Origin: Eremomyces bilateralis CBS 781.70
Taxonomy: Eukaryota; Ascomycota; Dothideomycetes; Eremomycetales; Eremomycetaceae
Direction: 5' to 3'
Assembly (NCBI RefSeq): GCF_010015585.1
Contig: NW_022985079.1
Span: 1 to 64,000 of the forward strand
DNA: 64,000 nucleotides
Shown: positions 11,301-22,175 of the stretch, piece by piece
Layout of the letters: each line of letters begins with the position of its first letter
Position numbering within the stretch: position 1 is the first letter of the stretch
Translations under genes and position numbers: made by a program
The notes under the pieces: generated by a model
The model's input: only the letters and a program-made list of their open reading frames with translations
The model's database searches: none
What the model was told of the DNA's origin: nothing

Positions 11301-14300
11301 GCTTCGGCGACATATTCAATGAGGTTCCGGCTTCATGCTACATGGCTTCTGCATCCCCGGGTCCTCTCGAAAGTTACAAACGGTCGGTATTCCGTACAGT
11401 CTATTCCGTACAGACTATCGAGATCTGCGGAACCTCACTGAGCAAAGGAGATCGGATCGACTTTGACAGGTGACTGGCTCAACAGTCCGCACATCCCTTG
11501 GGTCTCATGTCGCATAAAGCATTGCGATTTGCAAGGTTACTAATTGCCAATTGATGTGCAGAAGTGATGTGATCCCATCAGACGCTTCTTTGACGTCGAG
11601 AAACGATTGGTCCCCCAACCAGGGTATTCCATACTGGTGCCTGGGGGTCATCAACCGCTAATCGGCATTCTGCAAAGACCGGCTGAAATAGCTCCCTGAA
11701 TCTGTAGCGTTTGTGCATGGTTGGGACTTGAAGCGACAAAACGATGCGCTTAATAGTGAATTTTGTTAAGCAGTGCTACTATCCGCCGTGGCGTCTGCAA
11801 GAGAGGCTTGTCCTGGGCTTCGAGAGCGGCCAGGCTCTTCCACACCTGTTTGGCAAGGCTGCAAACTCTCGGACATGGATCCTGGGAGACTCGGTTCTTG
11901 ACGACACGAGAAAAACACCATCGGCATGGGTCCGGAGACTTTAGCAAAAGTCGCCGGCCAACGCAACGAGAAAGCAAAATTCGTCCAACGTGTCTCGGGT
12001 TGAGGTTGGGCTAGGAATCTCCAGAGTTGATGAGCATCTGCACATCTTCCTCCAATCGTCATGGAGGAAAGAGAGGACCGGATGCCTGCACAGCTGACTG
12101 CGACGTTGAGACTTGAGACGACCATCTGGCTGTCGTGAGGCACAGCAAAGATATTCTTCACCTCCCCCCGTCCACAGCCTGTCCGAAGGAATGGACCACG
12201 ACTGTAGCTTCAATCCCCACCCCAACACCATCTTCCGATTTCCGAAGTCACAAAGTCCTATGAAGACGCATTGCGACTTGCCGGGTATGGATGAGTCGGT
12301 GGTATTAGTTGGTCTCAAGAAAAACTCTCCGCAATATGTTCCCCGCCCAGGAACTTCCCATGATTGCACCAAAGTCCAAAGGTCTTGGATATCTCCCAGC
12401 CTTCACGACTCACGGCCAACGTTTCTTTGCCTTGAACTCCGGCAACGGCGGACGACAACGGAAAGCCTCTGGCCGGCGACCCAGTTGAGCTCTTGGCTAT
12501 GGTAATTGGCAGGCCGGAGAACCATTTTGCCAAGGGACAGTAATTGACCATCGAGCGGCTCGCGGACCTTGTAGTGAAATGAAGCAATAACCGATCTTAC
12601 TTAGCGCCAGGCTATCACGATATCAAAACTGGGGTAAGCGGCCGGCGATATAGGTCTTTGGCAGCCAAGGACCACGATACATCCTAACTCCTAAGGGTAC
12701 GTTGGTATGTACCATCACAGGGAATGAAATATTGTGTATAAAGTTCGTATAAGCGCTGGGTTAGTGTATCCACTCTTATCGAGGACAGTGCACAAGTATT
12801 TGGAAAACTTCCAGCCATGAGGAAACGAACAACTGCTGGTCCAAAGATCACTGGCCTACTGGTAGCCTGTGCAACAGCCACCAGCGCTCCACTGTGGGTT
12901 TGTGGCAGCTCAGAATGCGAACGTCCATGTCAACATCGGCGGACGGAATGCGATGGAAATCATGTAGATCGTGGCTTTTTCGCGTGATCTGCTTTGAAGC
13001 TATTGATATTGTCGAAACGCAATCAGAATTGCTGTTTAAGGAAGGCCAGATATGAGGGCAACACGACCTTTCCCGAGGCTCGCAGTGGATGCAACGGACA
13101 AAGGGACCTGAACTGAACCGCTTTCGCTTTCAAGATTTACATTTCAAGCACCGGATGAATCTTGAGAGCGGTGTACCGGCGCTGGAACGATTCCGAACTA
13201 TATCCAGTGAACTGGAGCTATGATGGAGCTCTCAGAGGGTTCGAAAAGCATTGTCCAATCGATACGATATGGCCTAACTCCGCAATCCGATATACTAAGA
13301 TGGCCACGATTGGTACTACTGTGCATGTACCACGGCTGGCGAAGGACGATCTTGCCGCTTCCGGGTTTCGCCTGGGGACTTTTCGCAGGTATTGCGGGCA
13401 AGTATCAGTGCCTTCTTTTCGGTCTCTGCTCACACGTCCACGCCTCTCCAACGATCTTATCGGGACCGGACAAAATTCCCCTGAGTCAACCTAAAACATG
13501 CAGTCGAGACCATCGTCCAACCGTTGTGGGCTGGTTGAGAGACATCAAATGATGTATTCAAGGAATATCACAAGAAAACACTGCAGCGATCGATGTGTCG
13601 GACGGCTGTTGGCGGACAAGACGAACTGGATGTTTGGGAGAAAGATTGGCGACAACTGTGATCTGCCACTAATGCAGCTTACAGCCAATCAGAGCAGCGT
13701 TTGACCAACCTCCTCCAAGCCTTCACCGAAGTCGTGACGAATCGATGTTAAACAGTCGGTGCTTCCTTTGGACTATCTTCGATTGCATTGGATACGTAAT
13801 CTACATGTGTATCGACATCTCTCAGCTGTGTTGTTTCCATCCTGCAGAAAGGCTTCTTGGCCAGCTAGCATTGGTTCCTAGACATGTTGAGATCAGTCGG
13901 ACGCTTGCAGAATGCACGTACTCCTTTAGCGCCACTCCCTTTGAGAAGAACAGGCTCAGGATGTCAAGAGGGTTATCCTCTTTGGGATCGAGACATCGAC
14001 CCGGCCCAACGGTCGACCTGCTAACGGGAAAAGCGGGAAAAAGTGCAGCATGGAAGCAAACTCCCCTTCTCAAACACCCCAACACCAACTCCAGCCAGTG
14101 GGGTGTCGCAAGGGAGACAGCGCTATCCGTACCAAGCACCTTAGCATGGCATTCTCCCCTCATTCTGCGTTTACCGCCTGATGATGTGTCCTTCGTTTAG
14201 ACTACTAAGTTCTAGACTCCGCACGTCTGAAATCTCCGTACAAGCGAGGTGTGGACTGTGATGCGATCGCGATGTTGTTGAATCCGTTATGTCCGGGGCT

Positions 14301-17300
14301 TTCCCCCTCCATCGCAAAGTCTCACAAAGTCTCCGAGATGGAGGAGCAACCCGCCGCCGTTTTAAGTTCATATCGAACTGGGGGTTGGAATTATGTCGAT
14401 CAGAAGTCGGGGTTAACTGCTCGATGAAGTAAAATGGTGTAGACTTCAATTCTGAACTTGTCCTTTACCATTTTTGGATGCTCCCGTCGGGGAATGATAG
14501 ACTCTCGGACTGCCGTTCATTGCCCTCGTCGGCGAGTTTTCAGTCACACCAGTCGCGTCATGATTAAAGAGTTGTACTTTGAAGGCTCGCATCCCCGCTT
14601 CATGTACGGAATAAGGTAATCCGTCCTATGGATCAGAAAAGAAATATCGCACAGTTTCAAAGTGTCGGAGCGAGTCTTTCGTCATCTGACACTTGAAACG
14701 CATTTGCGCAACCACACTTTACAAAGGGTGTGGCAAGAGAGATGCCCCCTTTCGAAACGACCGAAAAAGAGCGGAAGGGCATGTAAGAGTCAGCATGATA
14801 CAGAGGTATGCAAGTACCCTTCCTCCAAGTTATTGGCAATATATCAATTATTTGTCTGGTTCCTTTTCGTTTGTGTCGCACAAAACAAGGAATAGGGCTG
14901 GCCTTCTCGTAGCCTGTCCGTTCCAGGAATTCGCAGGAACACTAGAAGCCCGTTTGCCTGAGCATCGATCGATTAGCACTCGAGCTTTTCGGAAAGTGAG
15001 CAAGGCCTTTCTATTCTCAATAATTTCTATCAAAAAGTCCATCATCGGTTTCCTGTTGTTCCCAGAATCGAATCTTACCAGCCTTGCACATTCTGGCAAA
15101 TTCGACCTGTCACCTTTCGAAGTTGACTTCGATCTTACGGAATACTTTATCATGACGCATCTAACCGCGAACGACTCATCTGACAATCGAAGGCTTCAGA
15201 TTGCGTACCTTTCAACATCCTTCCAGAAGATCCGTTGATCCGTCCAACGGTCACGCCTCCCCTCCCGTCCCGCGATCCCGCGATCTGGGTGTAACGACGG
15301 CCACTAAATGACCCGGCCCCCATCCATCCTGTTGCCTCCGTCGCCTCACGGTTCATACAGGTACGGATGCAGCTACCCGCGATACCACCACCCTTTTCTT
15401 CTCCCTCGCTTACCCTCGAGTGTTCCGAGACGCGAGCGCAGCCATGTTCGGTCGAGAAGGGCGGGATGGCATACTTGTACCCGCATTCTTTTCCACCGGT
15501 TCTCGAGGGCTTAGATAGAGTGGTACCACAGGCTACCGATCCCACGGGACCGCACGCGCGGCATCCGCCGCAGAAAATCTCCAAGAACGACCGTACATGC
15601 GTCGAGGAGGAGATGCAATAAGTTGGTGTCATTTTCATATCTCAAATGTCCCAAATCCGAGATTTTTCTAGGGGTTCCTTGTCCTTGCAGCTCGTTTATG
15701 CCCCCCTCGCATCTGCTGGGACTTCATCGCGTCATGGGATCACGATCGCAGATCTGTAGCTTTCGAATCCACCGATAACCCCACTGCGGGAGGTAGGGAA
15801 CAAAGTCGAGATTCCTGGGTGGATGAGGGTGGGATGAGATACGGGTCGGGATGGCAGAAGCAATTTACTTGTGGTTACACGGCATGGATGGGGCGCCCGA
15901 CGTTGGTCAGGAGATTATTGAAGGGGACCGTAACAATAGCAATTCATGCAAGGGAATGCGGACAGACGGTGCTAGTAGAGAGGTGGGAAATGTTTATGTC
16001 CGTCCAAGTTATTTGTTTCAATGAGCCGTTGTGTCGACGCGTGAAACTGATTTATTTAGTGCGCTGTCTATGCGGTATCTGCAACATGTTCCTCACCTTT
16101 GAGGACGAAGTCGCCATTTCCCAATGACCGATGAGTTATTGTTCTCAACATCCCCATGCTGAACTGTCTCCAACACTTCTAGCTCACTGTCATACTCGGA
16201 TTGGGGCCTGAAATAGCATATTTCCTGGCCGGTTTCGCCAAGCTGTAGTCCGTCCGCCCCAGAACATGGAGGAATCTCTGGGGTTGCCTAGTTGAATGCT
16301 GAGAGCGGAGAGACCCATGATATACAACAATAGGGTCGTAACCTCATATACGTAGTGAGTACTAAGTAAGGGCAAGCTGCCGGGAGTGAACGTTGTAGGT
16401 TCGACACCAGACTGCCTTGAGACGCAGGGAATTCGTCGTCATTGGCGCAGGTAGTAGTCGGCACGATGATCTTGAAGCAAAGAGCATCTTTAAAAAGTAA
16501 GTTCTAATGGTCATTCCGAAGTACTGGCCTCTCCAAATATCTGTCACTGTCCCGTCCGTTGGCTCTATCTACTAAGATGTTCTCCTCGCCTTGACGATGT
16601 GCGGGGCTCGGTACTGGAGCCCCTGAAAGAACATATCAGCGACTTCTTGTAGCATACAGGTGACTGGTTTAGATGCACATAGGTCACATCGCATGCCTAG
16701 TGTATCCCAGAGCCGAGTCTCTCCTGGATCCAAGCCACGAGCACTCTATCTCTGGATTTCTAGTATTATGAGTTACCGTACAGTCGTTCATGTAGTTTGT
16801 ATTGCCGGCCCCAGTGGCTGTACCGATACGACATGCTCTGGACGCCCTTAAGCTGGTCGATGCTGCCTCGATCAACCTTGGCTTGAGCGCACCATAAATA
16901 CCTCCACCCCAAGGAGGAGATATGTGGTGGATAGAGATCCATAATTCGGTGTTCTAGATTCTAGGGATATAGCAACAGCAGCACTATATAGCTAACGTTT
17001 AGGAAATTGGAGTCCATAACCAATAATGACCTTAGCAGGAGGAAGCAGTCAAGGCACCTAATGAATATTTTAATCTGGTCTTGACTCTGCGGCTGTACCA
17101 GTACTCGCTTTGTTGCTATAACTCTATGCGTATGAAGCTGTAGGGACCGTGGTGGCTCCTTCGAAGTGGACATCGGTCTCAGATGTCGACTGACGTTCTA
17201 TTCAGTTGTCATTTCACCCCTGGATTTCGATACGCGCTACGCGGTCGCCGTGAATAGGTTGAGCAGGAGAGAGCGCTTGCATTTACAAATCCACAGGCCA

Positions 17301-17895
17301 CTTCCAAGCGTTCAAGATCAGGGATTAGGTAAAAGCATCTCTCGCCTGTGATTCTTTTGAGAGTACATCGTGATAGCCCGCAAAGAATGGTGTCTGATAA
17401 CGGATGAGCTCTCCTTCGCATCTCCCTCTCTCCGCGACCTTGCCTCAGTGACTAGGTATTCTGCCGGTGGTTCGTGAGTAATCCCTTACCGCTATCGCCC
17501 TCGAACGCCTGCCCAAATCCCGGCATTATCAGTTGAGAAACATCCATCATGGTTCTCATATTTATGATCTGAGGTCGTGTTGACACCCAGCCGTTCTTCC
17601 CAAACATGGGAACTGTGACTTCACCACCTGAATCGTCCTTGTGCATGGTAGGCATGGAGGAATCCGTATTCCAGAGGGTTCGCAGGAGAGACACTGGTAG
17701 AGGTGAATCTATCTTGCCAGCGCTGGTCTGTTTTGTTTACCTGGCCACATAAGTACCAGCTTCGCGCACTCCCAACTCTTCTTCTTCTTCCTCATCACTT
17801 TATACCCAACTCTTCTGGAAAAGCTTCAAACCATCCATGTCCACACACCTGAGGAATTTATATTCATTTCCGTTCGCACATCTTTGCATTGGAAC

Positions 17896-18120
17896 CCTTT
17901 CACCCTTGGCTCCGGCTTCGGTCGGCTGCTCTCCCTACCTCTTCTCCTTGATCACTTCGGGAGCTTGCCGTCCCCAGCCACGTAGCGAGCGCCAGGAAAC
18001 CAGTGGCCTTTCACCCTTCGCTCCTACCAATGGCCCTATTGAACAGGAGGGGAGCCTACTCTCCATCCTTCTTTTCCTTGACCACTTCGGGAACCTCCCG
18101 TTACCAGCCGCATTGCAAGG
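17896..18120. repeat. Diverged direct duplication of about 110-130 bp
   Basis: Two adjacent copies begin with CCTTTCACCCTT at 17896 and 18007 and both end around a CTCCTTGA/TCCTTGAC...CACTTCGGGA block, at about 17953 and 18083, followed by a CC(C/A)CAGCC(A/G)C-like segment. The offset grows from 111 to 130 bp, so the second copy carries an insertion of about 19 bp. No open frame spans both copies convincingly. Confidence 0.55.
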
Positions 18121-19543
18121 GATGCGAGGCCATGTGGCCAGCATTGCGAACGCGCACGGAAGGGCTGGCGCCTAGCCCTGAATGGCAGTAGTAATAATGA
18201 GATGACGACGATGATTCCAGTGCTTGTGCCGCCACTAACAGAGACAGGATCCCTATCCAGACTTCATGGGGATCATACGAGTTCGAAATACTTCCATCAA
18301 CTGAAGCACATGCTCTGCCAAAACTCCTCACCCAGGAGAAAAAAGGTCGAAGGGTGCCATGTCGAGTGTGTTTCGAGCCGGCAGCGGATCGCCAAGAACT
18401 TGGGGATCGTCCCCCACGACAATTCTTGGATGACGACCTTGGGGAACTTCGCGGGATTCTCACTCTCACGATTTTATACTTCTTATTATCTTCCACTTCC
18501 GATCATTATACCAGGAGACCTTTTCATGCTCCTTGCTTACTCCGGCCCTCAATCGGCCCGGAGTTGCTCGACGAGCAGAGATTCACGCTTGGGGGTGCGA
18601 TCATATCAGGCCCTGCCCTCATCGGAATGTTGGGCATGGTGGCGGTAGAGAATCTTCCCGGGGAATGACAAAATGCCATATGAGGTGCAGGCTGTCCAAT
18701 CGGCTTGATGCCAGGCAACACAACTTGTCGGAATGCGGGGACAGGGTGGGAGGAAGCCAGGGGAGGAAAGGAAAGCGGAAGTATAACAGTTCCTGTGTTG
18801 AAAAATACACTTATGCTCAGTCATGCTCACTGTTACAATCATGAAATGCAACAGGTTCATTGTATTTCTGGGCTTGAGTTGCTACCTACACGTGTGCAAT
18901 GTTGTGATTGCCAATCTGAAACCTTTCCGTCATTGTTGAAAAGGGGAATGTGCTGGCCTGAGAGACGGTCCGTGAGTTTCGGCTTCGCTTTGATGGCATC
19001 AAAGATTAACAATCCGCTCTTCAGACTCTTCCAGATCTCAACAGCTTTCCCATATCCATGATTGGGAGTGCTCCTCGCCCCTCTCACATCTCCTCATCCT
19101 CATCCGCTGCCCCAGTTTGGTCCCAAATCCCCAGAATATCCAGCCTTCCAAACCCCACAACAGGCGACGGCTACTCGCTTCTCGGTTTCCTCGGAGGCGC
19201 CACCCGCCGCAGACATATCTCCTCATCCTCATCATGGGCGGGTGGGGAGGCCATGATGGCTTCATGTTTGAACATCTTGCCCCGTCTCTGCTTCCGCGAC
19301 ATCAACGATGCCAGATGTTTCCCAGGCTCGTTCATCTCTGAACCTGGAACATGTAAGACGACGCCAGGCATGTCGCTTTGACGCATTATTCGGTGGCGAA
19401 GCCGCACCATGCGACAAGGTCGTTTTGTCTCCTGTCATGTAGAAGAGCATGGAGAAGCGCCAGTAGCTCAACCTTGGAAGGATATCTTGTCATGCGTCTC
19501 TTGATCAAAGGCTGCCCCAACCAAAGTTAATCAGGTAACACTG

Positions 19544-20835
19544 GTGTCACTGAGATTCAGCATGGAGCCACTGACTGGCAACTGCCTGGACTTTCACAAT
19601 GGCCAGAGGACACCCATCCCCTTGTGCATCGCCACTCGACTTGCCCCTCGTGCATCATCGCTCACTGGGATGGTAGGCAGCATTACAACCCAGTTCCAGC
19701 GGTTGGGGGTAGGAGAGCTACCCGTATACATTGCTATTCTCGACGATGCGATTAACCGGTTCGGCATCCGGTACGATCTCACTCGGTGATGAGCATTCTC
19801 CCTTCATTTTCAATTTCCCTCTCACTCTTTACTTACATCCAGCTACCTGCCGGAGCGGCTCGATACACCATAGCAGAGCTAAAGGCGAAGCAACGGAGCC
19901 CAGCCGAGGTTTTCGCGCAGTTCAAAGAAGCGCGGAGCGCAATATGGGCGCAGAGCCGTAACAGACAAGCAGCAGAATTCCTCGACGTATTCGTCCGCCA
20001 GAACGAGATGGACCTCCGTAGAGTCGACTGTTACGAGGTCATCATGCCCATTTACCTGCATGCTGACCACAAAGCACACTACTTCTCCAATTCCTCAGGA
20101 CTACCTGGAACAGCTCAAGGGCTCGCGGACGCATGGATGTATGCAATCGACCACATTGCTCCGGCAATGGATTCAGCTGGCAGCGGTGCTGGTCGATCTG
20201 ACGATCAGTCCAGTGGTGAATTTGAAGACGCTGGCGGATCAAATATCGTTGCGAATGCTTCAACCAACATCGCAAAAAGTGCCATGACGTCGCCTGGACA
20301 TGGGAAGAAAAGCACCGACATGAGTTCAAGTGCCTTCGAAGGAAACCAAGAGAAGCTGATGGCTCTGTGTTTGTGGTTGGCTTCATTCCACCCTGGATGA
20401 TTATCGGTATCACGTTTTTACAATCTTTCCGCCCCTCTGCCCTTGAATACCTTCGTCGCTGATCCAGATGCGATCTGGGGATTTCACGACTTCCCCCGCA
20501 TCTGGCAGCGGCAACCAGAGGATGGAGGGAGAAACGACGATATATCGATCCCACGATCTAAAATCGTTGGCATGCGAAAGGACTTGTCGGAGTACCGGCA
20601 ATCGAGCCAGACCATTTCTATGGTGATCGCCGAACTCCGCAAGAACAAGAACCTGAATAAGGCCTTGACTCAGCGAGTGCCTCGCCTCGAGGAGCGGAGG
20701 AGGCCCACTCAGTCTGTCCAATGTCCCCATCATGGCGAACCCACCACCCACTGGCTGGAGCAGAGACGTTGCAGAGCTGAACAGAATTTGAAGAAGGGTG
20801 AAGGATGGATGGTGACAAGTCGAAAGATTTTATAG
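19544..20835 (+). pseudogene. Unidentified broken or mis-modelled coding region
   Basis: One reading frame is open from about 19786 to 20835 apart from a single TGA at 20398-20400. It encodes charged, soluble-looking sequence, including an ELKAKQRSPAEVFAQFKEAR helix-like stretch and a Ser/Gly-rich middle. An 81-codon frame at 19544-19789 ends at a possible GTGATG donor, and a CAG acceptor lies at 19840-19842, but the phases do not fit, so I do not join them. The internal TGA could instead be removed by an unrecognised intron ending at the GATCCAG near 20470. I recognise no family. The call rests on frame continuity only, and a chance open frame is possible. Confidence 0.3.
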
Positions 20836-20840
20836 ACGGT

Positions 20841-20917
20841 ATGGCCACGGACTACAATATCTCCTCGAGACAGAAAGGGTACAGCGAGCCCATTCTGTCC
20901 CCGTAGTCCGTGGCCAT
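20841..20917. repeat. Two-stem palindromic hairpin
   Basis: ATGGCCACGGACTAC at 20841-20855 is matched by its exact reverse complement at 20903-20917. Inside it, GACAGAAAGGG (about 20870-20880) pairs with CCCATTCTGTC (about 20889-20899) with one mismatch, leaving a loop of about 8 nt. It begins 6 nt after the stop of the preceding open frame and ends about 30 nt before the phosphatase fragment. It may be a foldback (MITE-like) remnant or an RNA hairpin. Confidence 0.7.
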
Positions 20918-20947
20918 CAACAGAGATAAAATACGTCAATAAAATAA

Positions 20948-21121
20948 ATCGGCAAGTGGATGCCTGACGGGCCAGTTGCTGTCGACTCTCATCCTAGATT
21001 GTCCGGGATAATGGATACCGTCAATGCGACGTTCGCACATGGAGGGCCAACAAAGCTGCCCTCAGAGTTCTACGGCCCGAAATTGGGGGAGATTCTCGAC
21101 AAAGTGGCGGTTGAAGAATGG
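20948..21121 (+). pseudogene. Fragment of a histidine acid phosphatase-family gene
   Basis: Fifty-eight codons read IGKWMPDG, then VAVDSHPRLSGIMDTVNATF, AHG, KLPSEFYGPKLGEILDK and ending VAVEEW. This resembles an internal piece of the fungal histidine-type (phosphoglycerate mutase-like) acid phosphatases, where a WMP(E/D)G segment precedes VAVDSHPRLSGIMDT and a VEEWF motif follows. The catalytic RHG and HD motifs are outside the fragment. A stop codon lies immediately upstream in frame, and similarity ends just after EEW. The assignment is from memory of the family and should be checked by a protein search. It appears to be a truncated gene copy, not a working enzyme. Confidence 0.5.
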
Positions 21122-21412
21122 AATGCCGTCTCCCTTTCCATTCCAGCTAGCCAGTGGTGTGTGGCATGCACTGGCTCCCGGCTCCCCAACGAATGGACAG
21201 CCGGGTCGCCGTCCAAGCACACCAACCAGAGCCCGGACAGCGACCCGGGACGCGCAGAGAACCAAGTCAGCTGGGGAGTGGGGTCGGCACCATCATCCAC
21301 TCTCCACTGGACGAAGGACGGGAAGAGGAGAGTGGGGTGTTGGGTTGGAATGGGGAGTGGTGGGAGAAGGGGGCAGAGACGTGGAACAACAAAAAACTCC
21401 TGGGGACAGAAC

Positions 21413-21440
21413 AATAAATAAATAAATAAAATAAAATAAA
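21413..21440. repeat. AATA/AAATA simple repeat
   Basis: Uninterrupted AATAAATAAATA then AAATAAAATAAA units. Confidence 0.85.
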
Positions 21441-21732
21441 CTTCCCATTTTTCTTCCTGGTAGTGAAGTTGCAATGTATCAAATCCGTTTGACGTTAGTT
21501 TCCATCCGATGTTTCTTGTGAATCGAGCATCCCGGACATGGCTAATTCCAGCCAGGAGGATTATCACGCACCATCACCAACGTCAGTCACAAAGAATTAC
21601 GCCGGAGACGAGTAACAGCGCGTTGCGAAATCATTCACGATCTTAAAATGTGCTGACTCGAGCTTCTTCAACGCAGTGCCACAGCGGGATATCTCATACA
21701 AAACACTAGTCAAAGTCTTCCATTGCCAGACC

Positions 21733-21761
21733 AACCGCTCAACCGCTCAACCGCTCAACCG
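21733..21761. repeat. Tandem 8-mer AACCGCTC, about 3.6 copies
   Basis: Three perfect AACCGCTC units are followed by a partial AACCG. Confidence 0.85.
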
Positions 21762-22175
21762 AACCGGGAACGAGTGCGGACGAATAAAAACCCCACTCTC
21801 AAAGGATCGAAGAATCGTGGAAATCAACGCCTTAAACCATGCTTGCTTGCTTGCTCTGCTCGCGTTGTGAAGAAGTGGCCAACATCCGCCAGGTCTAGTT
21901 TCGGAAAAAGACGGCTGACCTCACACCCTGTAAAAGCCCCAATACGATACTGTTGTTTCCGTCGAGAAGAGAGGAATGGATGACGAGGTATGAAAACGCC
22001 ACGACCGACCGACCGACTGACTAGATGCCTGCGAAGGCAATATTCGTAACCCGTGAACTCATAACCCATCTGTTTAACTGCCTGTGTGCATGACACGGCT
22101 CGGATGCACCGTTACGCCTTTTCACCATGTCACACCGCCACACAATCAATAAACCTGCCGATAAGACTCCATCTT

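Larger units (their letters stand above)
5000..19500. other. 14.5-kb stretch without recognisable genes
   Basis: Many ATG-started frames exist on both strands, the longest about 198 codons at 10024-10620, but none shows a domain, a conserved motif, the third-position bias of the neighbouring genes, or frames that join through credible introns. Several candidate frames overlap each other on opposite strands, as expected by chance at about 50% GC. I saw no tRNA, rRNA, LTR, terminal inverted repeat or poly-A-ended element. A diverged direct duplication at 17.9-18.1 kb and small AT-rich repeats around 5.29-5.34 kb are the only structures noted. Decayed or lineage-specific genes cannot be excluded. 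Confidence 0.55.
21122..22175. other. Spacer downstream of the OGT-like gene
   Basis: No gene was recognised. It contains an (AATA)n run at 21413-21440, a tandem AACCGCTC repeat at 21733-21761, and short TTGC and CGAC runs near 21840 and 22005. The last 100-150 bases probably hold the OGT-like 3' UTR. Confidence 0.5.

Noticed and set aside
16380-16440. A GGTTCGACACC sequence resembling a tRNA B box
   Set aside because: The flanking bases do not form a T stem, and no matching A box, anticodon stem or acceptor stem could be drawn.
21700-22020. Short tandem repeats considered as a CRISPR-like array or satellite
   Set aside because: The units are 4-8 bp with no unique spacers; they are simple repeats in a eukaryotic spacer.
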